Part shown: positions 1 to 10,060 of the stretch, one piece after another
How the letters are laid out: each line of letters opens with the position of its first letter
Numbering within the stretch: the stretch's first letter is position 1
NCBI RefSeq assembly: GCF_945859685.1
Contig: NC_079148.1
Coordinates: forward strand, 37,211,946-37,275,945
Length of the DNA: 64,000 nt
Direction of reading: 5' to 3'
Origin: Eupeodes corollae
Lineage: Eukaryota > Arthropoda > Insecta > Diptera > Syrphidae
Notes under the pieces: model-generated
Told to the model about the DNA's origin: nothing
Seen by the model: only the letters and a program-made list of their open reading frames with translations
The model's database searches: none
Position numbers and translations under genes: made by a program

Positions 1-1185
1 TGGAAAGCCTATTAACTAACAGATAAATTCTTGAGGCGCATGGTTTTCAATCTGGCAATACACTTTTATAGCATTTAGTCGTTTTGACAGATGTCCCTTG
101 ATTTATGGTCAGGTTAGTTTGCCATTAGGTCTGTTTGGTGAAATTCTTGAAGGGGAGGGAACATTTTTTTAGAGAGAGTACAACTTGCACACAGCAAACA
201 AGAGCTTTTGTTTACATAGAACGTCAGAGTGATAGGATATTTTTTGTGAAGTTTTCATTTATTTATAAAACCGAAATATCTTCTGAGAGTAGTTGAATCT
301 GGTAGTCGGAAATTTTGGATTCGTTGACATCCGTTGAATCGGAAAATGATTCAATAATAACTGAGCCAATTTTCGAAATAATAGATGATTTGGTCGTGGA
401 CTCATTTGCAATAGAAGAGAAAACGAAAGCAAACATTGTAAATAGAAATTACATCAAAAACTATGTATATATTTTCTGAAAGAACATTTCAAATTAAATA
501 ATTTCTCCATTTTTAATTTTCCAACTTCTAACTAGCAAAAATCCACACAACAGATAATGAAATGAAAGTGACAATGGACAATGACAAAAATGGCATTTGC
601 TGGTATAGACAGTGTTTAGACTTCTTGCACTCAGAAATTCTTGCAGCAGAAATTTGCAAGTTGGTAATGGAGGGGACATTTTTATTCTTTTTCTTTTTCT
701 TGTTGCAACTTCGTTAAAATTTATTACTAAAATTATGGTTAAGTTCGTGTGACATGCACAAATATACTGAGGGAAAGTTTTGGTGCTGGCATAGTCTCGC
801 GTCATTGATCAGAGGCGTCGAATCCAAGATGGTAAGATTTAACACTGGACTATTTTTTGGGCTTGCTTGTCTACACAGATGCACCCGAGACGATTAACGC
901 CTTGGCGTGTTATTTCTGACATAAAGCTTCAACTGCTGAAACAAATAGTCGAAAATAGGTCATCTTGGATGGAAATTATTGAATCACTTGATATTATCTC
1001 AATAATCAAGCTACATAAATTCTTAGCCGTAATATTAAATTACATGCGTTTTATTTCTTCTTAAAACCATACTTCTAAAAAAAAAACCTTTATAAGCTTA
1101 AACATTTAACTTTTATTGTAATGTACCTACTTCACGTTTGTAGTTGTCAATTTCGAAGCATCCATTTTTTGAAATTTGACAGGCC
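1..1185. other. Unassigned AT-rich DNA left of the Harbinger element
   Basis: I see no supported gene here. A plus-strand frame at 879-1064 can be preceded by a very short intron-like stretch (gtaag at 832, acacag ending at 878), and an acceptor-like tttgacag ends near 1182. The encoded peptide is short and unrecognised, so it may be the edge of an old accessory ORF of a transposon or chance. Confidence 0.4.
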
Positions 1186-1187
1186 AA

Positions 1188-1350
1188 AACTACGCCAAAT
1201 AGAACGAAAGGTTCAACAACATATTGCAATAGTTGATGAAACAATCTCCCTTTTACAAGAAAAGTCTTCTGTGCGTTTTATGACTGAATCACAAACACGC
1301 TTCAGCTTCGGCTTTAACGTTTACGAGTTCAGCAATAGTACGCCAAACAG
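1188..1350 (+). repeat. First unit of a 148-bp tandem duplication, split from its partner by a Harbinger insertion
   Basis: Positions 1201-1324 match 4336-4459 closely over 124 bp in the same orientation. If the intervening element and one CAG are removed, the two copies of AGAACGAAAGGTTCAACA sit 148 bp apart, both preceded by TACGCCAAA. The pre-insertion locus was therefore a tandem duplication with a period of about 148 bp. A short frame runs through the unit, but 148 is not a multiple of three, so coding is not indicated. Confidence 0.7.
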
Positions 1351-1577
1351 AGGGTCGATTCCAGAAAGCGCTGCGGATCGCTTTTAATGGCGGATTTGTG
1401 TTTTTATATTCTCAAAAGCGATTCGCTTTCCATTTGGAAACATTTCTAACAAAATGTCATTCTTCTATTGGGTTTTGAAAGCATCATGCGTGAAAGTGGC
1501 GGTTTGCAACAAAATGTAAACAAAAATAAATTGTATTTGTATTTTTTTAAATATATTAAATTAAAGATATGAATGAC

Positions 1578-1847
1578 TTATTTTTGTTGAATATTTAACA
1601 AACGTTTTGGGCAAAGTTTCTTCTCCAGTATGTCCAGAGTTTCACTCAAAACCTTCGATACCGTTGGTTGAGCCATAGCGATTCGGTAGTCCTGCCCAAC
1701 GCTCTTTTGGTACGAAACTTCCGCTAAAAATCGCAATATAGCGGCAAGCTTGAGTATTGAAGACAAAGAGGTAGTGTTTTCTCGTTTGAAATAATCTTTG
1801 ATTTCTTCAAAAACGTACACAAATGCTTCTCGCGATAGTCGAAACAA
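1578..1847 (-). pseudogene. Harbinger transposase N-terminal fragment (HARBI1-like)
   Basis: This 89-residue minus-strand frame starts FRLSREAF and continues with ILKLAAILRFLAEVSYQ, then SVGQDYRIAMAQPTVSKVL. That is the pattern of the N-terminal helical and helix-turn-helix region of PIF/Harbinger (DDE_Tnp_4) nucleases, where SQPTVSR precedes the catalytic domain. Family members are about 350-400 residues. Here the frame stops after the DNA-binding part and no DDE core follows, so the gene is truncated. It lies inside a pair of matching inverted repeats with a 3-bp target duplication, which independently supports the family. No function is expected today. Confidence 0.72.
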
Positions 1848-2085
1848 TTTTATAAACCTTATTGAACAAAAATTATTAAAAAAAATTCAATTTGGAAAAA
1901 GATAATTAAATACATATTCTTTGGGGGGAACATCACTTCTAAATAGTTTTCTTTGAATATTTAAATAATTAGCTTCTTTTCTTGCTTCTGCACTTTCTGC
2001 ATTTAAAAAAACACTTATGGAGTCCATTGGAAACTAGTTTTGTTTACTTGAAACCAACAATAATATTAAAATATAACTACCAACA

Positions 2086-2374
2086 TTAACCCGCCAATGG
2101 TAACCTACTGGTCTGTGAGACCGGGTGTGCGAAAAATTGCGAATACATTTCTTCTCTGTTATTGTTTTTTTGTTAAATTCGAATCTTTGTATTGTAGTAA
2201 AAGATCTTCTGTTGATTTAATATCATTGTTTTATTGTCAAGGAGCATATGTTTAAAAAAAAAAACGCGAAATTTTAGTAATACATTTCGCAAAATCTGCA
2301 GTTGAAAACCCCGATCTGGGAGACCGGCATCACTATTTATCATAGTCAAATTTGCGTCACCAATGGCGGGTTAA
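2086..2374. mobile_element. piggyBac-like MITE with TTAA ends
   Basis: A 289-bp segment begins TTAACCCGCCAATGGTAAC at 2086. It ends with the inverse of TTAACCCGCCATTGGTGAC at 2374, so TTAA stands at both ends followed by a matching terminal repeat starting CCCGCC. TTAA target duplication with C-rich ends is the hallmark of piggyBac elements. Two subterminal palindromes around GAGACCGG add structure. There is no ORF, so it is non-autonomous. Confidence 0.75.
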
Positions 2375-2465
2375 GATACTTTTTTCAGGGAAAAACAATT
2401 AGTTTTAGTGGAAGGAAATTTCATATATTTGGAAACAGCTGACAAATAAATGGAAAATTGGAAAA

Positions 2466-2477
2466 TATCATGGAAAT
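2466..2477. repeat. 12-bp target site duplication of the 2.5-4.2 kb LINE (left copy)
   Basis: TATCATGGAAAT occurs here and again at 4177-4188, exactly flanking the minus-strand LINE. This fixes the ends of the insertion. Confidence 0.8.
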
Positions 2478-4176
2478 ACTTACTTAAGGTGGCGCTACAG
2501 TTCGGGGCGGACCTGGGCCTCAACCAACAAGCGTCTCCAGCCAGCTCGGTTCCTAGCTAGCTGTCTCCAGTTTCGCACGCCAAGTTGGTTGAGGTCCTCT
2601 CCCACCTGCGTGCGCCACCTGAGTCACGGTCTTCCTCTACTGCGCCGTCCCACGGGATTGGATTCGAAGACCTTCCGGGCTGGAGCGTTGATGTCCATCC
2701 GCTCTACATGACCTAGCTATCTAAGTCGTTGGACTTTAATTCTGCTAACTAGGTCAGTGTCGCTGTATAGCCCGTACAGTTCGTCGTTATATCTTCTCCT
2801 CCATTCTCCATCTATGCGTACGGGACCAAAAATCACCCGAAGAATTATTCTCTCGAAGCATCCTAAGACGCTCTCATCTTTCTTTGACAGGGTCGAGGCC
2901 TCAGCGCCATAAATGAGAACCGGGATGATGAGTGTCTTATAGATGGTAATTTTTCCATGCTCGAGAGAGTACTTTACTTCTCAATTGCCTTCTAAGTCCA
3001 AAGAAGCAGCGATTCGCAAGAGTTATTCTTCGTTTGATTTCAGTGGTATCGTTGTCTGCATTAATAGCGGTGCTTAAGTAGACAAAGTCCTTAATTACCT
3101 CAAAGTTATAGCTGTCCATGGTGACGTTTTGTTCAAGACGTCGTCGTTCAGTGTCCTTTTTTGATGACAGCATATACTTGCTCTTTCCCTCATTGACCAC
3201 TAAACCCATCTTCTTCGCTTCCGTAGCAATGCTCAAAAACGCTGCACTGACATCACGCTTTGATCTTCCAATTATGTCAATATCATCTGCGTATCCAAGT
3301 AATTGGATGGATCTTTGGAAGATTGTGCCTCTAGTGTTGACGGTTGAGTTTTGCACAATTCTTTCCAGAACGATGTTGAAGAAGTCGCATGACAGTGCAT
3401 CGCCTTGTCTAAAACCTTTTTTGACATCAAATGCATCGGTAAGATCTTTTCCGACCTTGATAGAGCAGCGTGCATTCTCTATCGTCATTCTGCACAAACG
3501 GATAAGTTTGACAGGGATGCCAAAACTAGACATTGCTCGGTAGAGCTCCTCCCTATAGATGCTGTCATACGCGGCTTTAAAATCAAAAAAGAGATGGTGG
3601 CTACCGATTTGAAGCTCCTGGTTTTTTTTTAAAGATCTGCCGTAGTGTGAATATTTGGTCGATAGTGGACTTTCCTGGTCTGAAGCCACACTGATAAGTA
3701 TTAATCAGGTTGTTGACGAATGGCTTCAGGCGTTCACATAATACGGCAGAGAGGATCTTATACGCAATGTTAAGGAGACTGATGCCTCTGTAGTTGGCGC
3801 AGTTTAGAGGGTCTCCTTTCTTATGTATCGGGCACACTATGCTGAGATTCCACTCATCGGGCATGTTTTCTTCCGACCATATTTTGCAGATGAGTTGGTG
3901 CATGCTCCGTACCAAGTCATCGCCTGCTGCTTTGAATAGTTCGGCAGCGATGCCGTCAGCTCCAGCAGCTTTGTTTGACTTAAGTTTAGATATAGCTATC
4001 TTCACTTCTTCAAGGTCGGGTAGGCGGAATTGTTGATCTGCGTCGCCGAGGTTGAGTGGTTCTATCTCCCTTACAGTGGAATTCGGTTCGTCATCGCCGT
4101 TATATAATTTGGAGAAGTGATCTTTCCATATTCTCAGCATCGACTGCGGTTCTACTACGATGTTCCCCTGATCGTC
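2478..4176 (-). mobile_element. 5'-truncated non-LTR retrotransposon (LINE) inserted in the Harbinger element
   Basis: The 1,699-bp insertion is bounded by a perfect 12-bp direct repeat. Reading the minus strand, it begins inside the region before the RT domain and ends a few bases after the ORF with TTAAGTAAGT, without a poly(A) tail. The endonuclease half is absent, which is the usual result of incomplete target-primed reverse transcription. Its host is the Harbinger element, so it is the younger of the two. Confidence 0.8.
2480..4176 (-). pseudogene. LINE reverse transcriptase, frameshifted
   Basis: The minus-strand frame from 4182 gives NKAAGADGIAAELFKAA, then PIHKKGD and YRGISLLNIAYKIL, then CGFRPGKSTIDQIF: RT fingers blocks 1-3. 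A run of T at about 3622-3630 causes a frame change. The next frame continues with FDFKAAYDSI, GFRQGDALS and the catalytic LGYADDIDIIG, then NEGKSKYML. Coding similarity carries on past the stop near 2937 in shifted frames down to about 2480, ending in the ESNPVGRRSRGRPK-type tail common in insect LINE ORFs. RT copies RNA into DNA at a nicked target. I do not assign the clade (RTE/I/CR1 not separable by eye). Confidence 0.82.
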
Positions 4177-4188
4177 TATCATGGAAAT
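4177..4188. repeat. 12-bp target site duplication of the LINE (right copy)
   Basis: TATCATGGAAAT, identical to 2466-2477. Confidence 0.8.
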
Positions 4189-4334
4189 GGATTGGAAATA
4201 TTTGACATTTAAGCTGGAAAAATGAAAGGATCGCTTACTTCCATGTTCCCTTTTGAAATAAACTCAAAGCGAAGACGGTCGAAATTGAATTTTCGATTTC
4301 AATGCGATCCGTCGCGCTTTCTGGAATCGGCCCT

Positions 4335-4463
4335 CAGAACGAAAGGTTCAACAACATATTGAAATAGTTGACGAAACAATCGCCCTTTTGCAAGAAAAGT
4401 CTTCTGTCCGTTTTATGACTGAATCACAAACACGCTTCAGTTTCGGCTTTGACGTTTACAATA
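4335..4463 (+). repeat. Second unit of the 148-bp tandem duplication
   Basis: This is the partner of 1201-1324, starting directly after the Harbinger right end. The two units differ at scattered positions, so the duplication predates the insertion. Confidence 0.7.
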
Positions 4464-4738
4464 GGAATAGAGCTTCGATCTCGCATTTCGTTTGACAATC
4501 GTAAGAAAAAGAACGTAATGTAACGTAATGTGACTCGAAACGGAAGCTCTAGTTCAATTATCTGACCATTTGCTTTGTCCGACGGCTCAACAGCTGCAAA
4601 AAAATGTCAACAAACAAAATATTTGCTCTTTGAAGGGATGAAATAAGAGAAAAGTCATTCAAAACAACTTCGAACCAGGTCCACCGTAACGCAGACGAAG
4701 CCGAAGCTGAAGTGTGTTTGTGATTCAGCCATTATTTC
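4408..4738. repeat. Inverted repeat pair around ACTGAATCACAAACACRCTT
   Basis: The stretch at 4416-4448 (GACTGAATCACAAACACGC, then TTCAGTTTCGGCTTT) recurs inverted at 4693-4736. A shorter inverted pair (AGAGCTTC / GAAGCTCT) lies between them. The copy at 1281-1318 carries the same motif. The arms could be ends of a small MITE of about 330 bp, but I see no clean target duplication. Confidence 0.45.
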
Positions 4739-4739
4739 T

Positions 4740-6490
4740 CGATAGGGCAACATATTTGACCAATTATTTATTATCTTGTGATTTAAGAATTTCAGACTTT
4801 TATCGTTGGACTACGTAAGAGATAAGGTCTACATATGTCGATACTGGAATTTGGCATTCCTTATTAAATAAGAGGCATTCCTTATTAAATAAGAGTTTTA
4901 TCCTGTAGTGTACAGCAGCAAATGTATAGAAAATTTCATGAAAAGCATGAGAACGTACCCATTGTGGACAATTTAATTTGCTTTTATCATTTTACATTAT
5001 TACTAACATAACTTCCTCCTTACAATGAAATAAAAATATATTGAATTCTCTAAAAAACTCTCAACTTAAGAAATGGTCGTTCACTTCATTTTACCGAATT
5101 TTCGAAACATTATTTTACGAGACAAAAAAAATGTGCACAATACAATCGATTTATAAGTTTTTGTCTTCGTGCTTAAGAGATTCAAAAATAAATAACCTGT
5201 ATTTATTTCTGTAACTTCAAAGTCTTTTTGTGGATTCTGGACATTTGAGTAGAGATTCAAGTTGTAGAGATAACATTTAGTTATTCCTAATCTTCGTTCT
5301 AAGCTTAAGCTTTTAAACTGGATTCTGTTCTAATTTAATAATCGAGTGTTATTTTTTTACGATTGTAAGACTTACCCTTAATAAAATAAATTAATGTATT
5401 ATTCAAATTAAAACATATGTACAGTACATACCATACACATGTCTGTAATTCTTTTGTATAAATAAGAAATTAAATCGGGATTTGTTTACTTAAAAATATT
5501 TGACCTTTGATTTATTTCATTTATTACTTACAGTATTTTTTAGTTAATGGAAAATGAATTTAAAAATGTTTGCCATTTTATGAAGAAAAACTAATCCGTA
5601 AGGAATGTTTAAAAAAAATGCATTTCCACAGTTCATAAAGATTTGATTTAAAAACTCACTTAGAGTCTTTCATGAATGTTATATTTTCCAGCTGTAGAGC
5701 ATTTTTTAAATTAAAAACTTTCACTATTCTTTTTTCGTTAGATACGAGTACCTAACCTACATACTCTATTTTATATAGAGTGTATGTATCTTTTTATCTA
5801 TTATTAAATAAAAACTATTTTTTGCGAGAAAAAAACAATTTTATTTAATTGAAAAATATGTAAAGTAATGCCTCAAAGCGGATATCAGTATTTATTTATT
5901 AGTATCCATTAATTTTTTAGTAGTATTAATTGCAGAGCAAGTTGAAAGTCTATAAATAAACAGTATATTCTTTTTGGGTTTGTTTTAAATGGATAATTTG
6001 TAAAATTAATAATGAAATAAATACATGTAATTAATTTTAGAATTTCATAGTTATTTATATTTTTTTTGTAGCATAGTTTTTTATCTAGAGCATAGAGATC
6101 TACATATACAATGCGGTTTCAGCTAATTTGTTTTTTAATTATATTCTAAGTGATGTTTTAAATTCTGTGAATTTGTATTTTTATTGAGAAAAAAAAACTG
6201 AAATATTTAGTTGGTTTGATATGTTAACGAGTATATACGTTTGAACAAAATAATTATGTTGTATTTCAAAAAGACCGCAAAAACTATAGTTCACAACCAT
6301 AATAATTATAATAATATTTGCAAAAACAACTTGAAAAACGTACTGACAGTGGTTTTATGGGAATTAACCTGTTTTGAGTGAATTATCGTCGTTCTACATA
6401 TAACCAATTAACAATTCTTTTTTCAAGTCAAAAATCAATAGACTTTTTTGACGTCTTATTATTTTAGCTCTCTTATTTGTGCATACTTTT
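4740..6490. other. AT-rich DNA with no recognisable gene
   Basis: Homopolymer runs and stop codons occur in all frames. The only local structure is a 22-bp direct repeat at about 4855-4898 (GCATTCCTTATTAAATAAGA twice). Confidence 0.5.
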
Positions 6491-7230
6491 TTAAATTTAG
6501 TAAATTTCAAACTCGAGATTTTATTTAAGTATGATATTACGAGCCTGGCAAAAATCCTCGTTTCAAACCCTCACAGTGGGTGCCGGGCGGTAATGATCAC
6601 CACAGTTGTCTTGCACGTTGTCAAGATGGAGATCATCTAAGGTCAGGTTGAATTGCTGAAGTTTCCTACTTCTTAATAGTAGCAAGCATTGGCAATGAAA
6701 TTTGATCATAGATACGGGGTCCCTAATTTCAGTGGTGGTGTGAGCGTCTTACATAATCCGTGCCGAAGAATGAAAGGCTGGGGGGCAAACCAGTCGCTAA
6801 CGAGCTCAATCGGGTGCCTTGGCAGGGTCCGTCTTATCTTCTGCCTTACCCCGTTATATCGGTTTTGCCGGGGCTGACCTCTTTTTTCCGACCTACTCGT
6901 GGGACCAACCTTCAAAAAATTTTGTAAAATGGACGAATTAGACATGACAAACGTAGAACCATCCACAGACTCCATCCACAGACTTGAAGAATGAACACAC
7001 TTGGCCTTCAGCCAGGAGACTTTGAAGGGGAGCTCATTTAGCGCTGGTTGTTCCAGCACTTATGAGCAACCCAAAACCACAGCACTCCTATACGTCCTAA
7101 ACCGTATAGAAAACCGAAACCCTCCAGTAGCAGTGCAACTCGAGGAACCAAAAAACCATCAGAAGGCGCTCTTCTCAGGAACCGCTCCAAAACAGCCTCT
7201 CACATTCTTGCCAAGATTACCAAAAATGAA

Positions 7231-7302
7231 GAGACCGAAGTGATTCATGAGAGGGACCGGAGTGATTCATGAGAGGGACCGGAGTGATTCATAAGAGGGA
7301 CG
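7231..7302 (+). repeat. 22-bp minisatellite, three units
   Basis: Three consecutive copies of GTGATTCATGAGAGGGACCG-type units follow each other, the last one degenerate. They lie just upstream of the hairpin in the same retroelement fragment. Confidence 0.8.
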
Positions 7303-7342
7303 CCCAAGGTAAAATAAAGTACCAGAAGGTTGTTGTATTCAT

Positions 7343-7463
7343 CTTTCACTGGCTTTGTCCGGTCGTCAAGCTTGCTCTTTTTCTGAGACGTGCAGATCTG
7401 TACCTGAGATCTGCACGTCTCAGAAAAAGAGCAAGCTTGACGACCGGACAAAGCCAGTGAAAG
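7343..7463. repeat. Perfect 57-bp inverted repeat with a 7-nt loop
   Basis: The left arm 7343-7399 (starting CTTTCACTGGCTTTGTCC) is the exact reverse complement of 7407-7463. The loop is GTACCTG. The right arm is the authentic coding direction, because it reads into the gag-like ORF. The left arm is its inverted copy. A perfect arm of this length implies a recent event. Confidence 0.95.
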
Positions 7464-7906
7464 CACCATCTTCTGGAGCAGCGCAACTGCGTTCTCTTAG
7501 TGAGGTTGTCAGGGATGACCTCCACGTAGCAGTTGTGGATGAGCGCTCCACAAACAGCAAAGGTCTGCTGAACGTGTGGAACTCTATCGAGGGCAAGCTC
7601 TCTGAGATGGTGTTTTCATACACTATAACAAACAGTGAGGGCCCCTACCCTAGTTTTGACTCTGGCAAGATGCTCAGGGGGTATAGGGTAATTAAGTGCG
7701 CGGACAGGTTTTCTAGGGATTTCCTTAGTGAAAGCACTTCTAAGGTTAGAAATGACTGGGAGGGCTTGAAGCTCAAGCTTATCCCAACTAAGGACATCCC
7801 TAAACAACCGAAGGCTCGCATTTGGTTGCCGCTCATGAGCATAAAGCCAAGCGGACAGGACCTGATCCGCGGTGTTCAGAGGCAAAATCCTGACCCACAC
7901 CATTAG
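7355..7906 (+). pseudogene. Gag-like protein fragment with DUF4780-type domain
   Basis: This plus-strand frame of 183 codons is open at its start only because of the inverted repeat. Residues up to about 36 are read from the hairpin, so the ATG at 7355 is not the ancestral start. From residue 60 the protein reads VVDERSTNSKGLLNVWNSIE, then FSYTITNSEGPYPSFDSGKM, RGYRVIKCADRFSRDFL and ARIWLPL. I recognise the domain annotated DUF4780 in many dipteran retroelement-derived proteins, thought to be a gag or RNA-binding segment of non-LTR elements. The frame ends at 7906, shorter than typical relatives, and no pol follows. Confidence 0.55.
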
Positions 7907-8423
7907 GTTGATGGGTTCAAAGTTGTTCAAACTTATAGTAATAAAGGTTTTAAGCCGATTCGCGTTAGGCGTTTTGTTCTGCTTTTTTTTTGCATTAAAG
8001 TGTAATGCTTTTTTTTAAGACTAAAATTAAAATTTGTTTCAAATTATCACTAAATTTTGTTGTTTTAACTTGGCTTCTTTCAATAAAAAACAAATATTTT
8101 TCTACCTTCAGTTATTTGTTTTTAAGTTTTCTCAAGAACTAATAAACCGTAATCAGTATTTTTGTCTGCACGAGTACTAACATTATCTTATTAATATTTG
8201 ATGATCATAAATGTCAAATTTTACTTTTTGCATTTTTTGAAATTTTTTTTTTTGTATTGGACATCTCAAAAACAGGCACATATTTTTTAACGAAAATTAA
8301 ATGTAAAACGTATATTGTTAAGCTCTAAGAAACTGCATACCAAAAATAATTTTTAAGCTAAAATTATAAAATTTTGTATGTACAAAAAAAAAGAATGTAT
8401 TAATGAAGATTTTTTAATTGACT

Positions 8424-8436
8424 AAACGGTTAAATT
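8424..8436. repeat. 13-bp target duplication of SINE copy 1 (left)
   Basis: AAACGGTTAAATT is repeated at 10770-10782, delimiting the SINE together with the LINE inside it. Confidence 0.8.
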
Positions 8437-8460
8437 GCTAGTACCCGTGCCATGATGGTT

Positions 8461-8475
8461 AGTGCGTTGGACTGT
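8461..8475. repeat. 15-bp target duplication of LINE copy 1 (left), inside the SINE head
   Basis: AGTGCGTTGGACTGT is identical to 10480-10494 and lies exactly between the A and B boxes of the SINE. Confidence 0.9.
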
Positions 8476-8480
8476 GGGCT

Positions 8481-9857
8481 CTGACTAAGTGGGCTGCGGA
8501 CAACAAAATTATTCCGGATAAACAGTTCGGATTCAAGGCGGGTCATGACACAATTCATGCTGCGTCTAAACTCGTTTCTGATATCCAATGGAATAAATCA
8601 AAACAACAATGCACAGGTGCTGTTCTGGTTGATTTGGAAAAGGCCTTTGACACCGTATGGTTAGAGGGTCTTTACCTAAAATTGAGCAGGCTTGGCATAA
8701 GCAAGCCATTGTTGTATATACTTTATGATATGCTTAACGGTAGAAAGTTTGTTGTCAAAAGTGGCAATGTAACTTCTACCACAACATTCTCAATTAAAAA
8801 TGGTCTTCAACAGGGAGCGGTGAATTCGCCGATTCTCTTCAGCATTTACACCAGCGATCTGATAGGTAGTCTTACAAAGGCAATTGCGTACGCTGACGAT
8901 CTAATTGCGTACAGAACGGCCCGAAAGGTTGAGGTTATTAGAATTCTCTTGCAGCGTGATTTCGACAAGATTCAGCGATATTGCGACGACTGGAAACTGA
9001 AAATAAATGTCCAGAAGTCAGAGACAATTCTGTTCCGGACTCCGTTGACTAGGGCCACGAGGGATACGTGCAAGAATTGGCGCAAGATGGTCATCGTTGA
9101 TCTTCATGGGCAGCCATTAGCGAGCAAAAGTGTTGTAAAGTACCTCGGTATCTGGTTAGACCAGTATTTATATTTCGACAGACATATAAATGCTGCTCTG
9201 ACCAGGGCCAGAGGAGCCTTCGCTCTGACGAAACGGCTGTTTTTTAGCAGTCGGCTTGAGCCCAGAGTGAAGGTAATTTGCTACATGGCCCTTATACGGC
9301 CAATGATCGTTTATGGTTGTCCTGTGTGGTTCAACGTTGCCCCTTCCCAGATGGAGAAGTTTCGGGTGTTCGAGCGGCAGTGTTTACGACGCTGTACCGG
9401 CTTATATCGAACAGCCGAATCTTCTTATGTGCATTATTATTCAAACGAGGTCCTATACAACGGGGCTCGAATCAACAGAATTGACAATTTCGTGATAAAA
9501 CTCGTTCGAGGTCACATTGCAAGAGCTATGTCTTCGACCAACAATTTAATTTTCGGGGCGTTCTATCCGAACGACGAGTATTTTGAGAGTGCACGCTTGA
9601 GCGGCTTCATTCCCCCAGAGGCATTCCTCTTTTTAGATAGATGCGGTCTGATACAGGATAGATTGGCAGTTCCGTTAATCTACCACGTCAGACGAAGAAC
9701 CGTGGATAGGCGACTCCTGTACAATCAGGACGTCATGGCACAAGGCGGAGCAGAGCTCCTTCGGTTCAGTAGGGCTGTGTCCGAACGGGACCGAACTGAT
9801 AGGGTGAAGCAGGAGAACCAGTTTTGGTGGCTTCAATCGGCACTTGATATTGGGTAG
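8481..9857 (+). CDS. LINE reverse transcriptase, C-terminal part (5'-truncated but open)
   Basis: The frame is open from 8481 to the stop at 9857, 458 codons plus stop. It enters at KQFGFKAGHD (RT block 2/3), then VDLEKAFDTVW (block with first catalytic Asp), GLQQGAVNSPILFSIY and the catalytic AYADDLIAY. Next come the thumb landmarks KYLGIWLDQYLYFDRH and MALIRPMIVYGCPVWFN. The last 200 residues form the usual C-terminal domain, ending FWWLQSALDIG. It copies LINE RNA into DNA during target-primed insertion. The style fits the Jockey/LOA group, but I cannot fix the clade by eye. The ORF is undamaged apart from its missing N-terminus, so this copy is young. Confidence 0.85.
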   Translation: MTKWAADNKIIPDKQFGFKAGHDTIHAASKLVSDIQWNKSKQQCTGAVLVDLEKAFDTVWLEGLYLKLSRLGISKPLLYILYDMLNGRKFVVKSGNVTSTTTFSIKNGLQQGAVNSPILFSIYTSDLIGSLTKAIAYADDLIAYRTARKVEVIRILLQRDFDKIQRYCDDWKLKINVQKSETILFRTPLTRATRDTCKNWRKMVIVDLHGQPLASKSVVKYLGIWLDQYLYFDRHINAALTRARGAFALTKRLFFSSRLEPRVKVICYMALIRPMIVYGCPVWFNVAPSQMEKFRVFERQCLRRCTGLYRTAESSYVHYYSNEVLYNGARINRIDNFVIKLVRGHIARAMSSTNNLIFGAFYPNDEYFESARLSGFIPPEAFLFLDRCGLIQDRLAVPLIYHVRRRTVDRRLLYNQDVMAQGGAELLRFSRAVSERDRTDRVKQENQFWWLQSALDIG

Positions 9858-9943
9858 TCGGGATGGGGTTTTAAGCCTTGGCCGGCTTACATACTTGTTT
9901 TATGTTAAGGGTTTAGTTTTAAGTAGAATAGGCATGGTGGCAC

Positions 9944-10060
9944 GAAAAAAAAAAATTAAAAAAAAAAAAAAAAAAAAACAAAAAATAAAAAAAAAAAAAA
10001 AAAAAAAAAACATTAAAAAACATTAAAAAAAAAAAATAAATAAAAATAAAAAAAAAAAAA
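9944..10060 (+). repeat. A-rich tract in the LINE 3' untranslated region
   Basis: This is a nearly pure A stretch with rare T and C, inside the LINE and not at its end. In copy 2 the LINE joins SINE sequence at the matching A run, suggesting these tracts recombined. Confidence 0.8.

Larger units (their letters stand above)
1351..4334 (-). mobile_element. PIF/Harbinger-type DNA transposon remnant, host of two later insertions
   Basis: The left end (1351-1381) and the reverse complement of the right end (4304-4334) match at about 28 of 31 bases, beginning AGGGYCGATTCCAGAAAGCG. The element is flanked on both sides by CAG (1348-1350 and 4335-4337), a 3-bp duplication as expected of Harbinger elements. 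It carries a minus-strand transposase remnant. A piggyBac-like MITE (2086-2374) and a LINE with its target duplication (2466-4176) sit inside it. Without them about 1 kb remains, too little for a complete transposase plus accessory gene. I infer it is old and dead. Confidence 0.72.
6543..7915 (+). mobile_element. Fragment of a non-LTR retroelement with a gag-like (DUF4780-type) ORF
   Basis: This GC-richer block interrupts repeat F. Its 5' part (6543-7230) has no long frame and resembles untranslated or decayed coding sequence. Then come a 22-bp minisatellite, a perfect hairpin and the gag-like frame. There is no reverse transcriptase downstream before repeat F resumes, so the element is incomplete at its 3' side. 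The assignment rests on the encoded protein only. Confidence 0.5.
6495..8436 (+). repeat. Interspersed repeat F (copy 1), split by a gag-bearing insertion
   Basis: AACTCGAGATTTTA followed by ATGATATTACGA at 6510-6541 matches 63420-63450. The rest of the family resumes near 7915 (GTTCAAACTT, then AAGGTTTTAAGC and ATTCGCGTTAGG) and runs on through T-rich sequence to the SINE at 8437. The part in between (6543 to about 7915) is foreign. The second copy starts at 63364 and leaves the window. The family is non-coding and unrecognised. Confidence 0.55.

Noticed and set aside
879..1387. Spliced plus-strand gene left of the Harbinger element
   Set aside because: It would require an intron of about 47 bp and a second exon inside a duplicated repeat unit, and no protein family is recognised.
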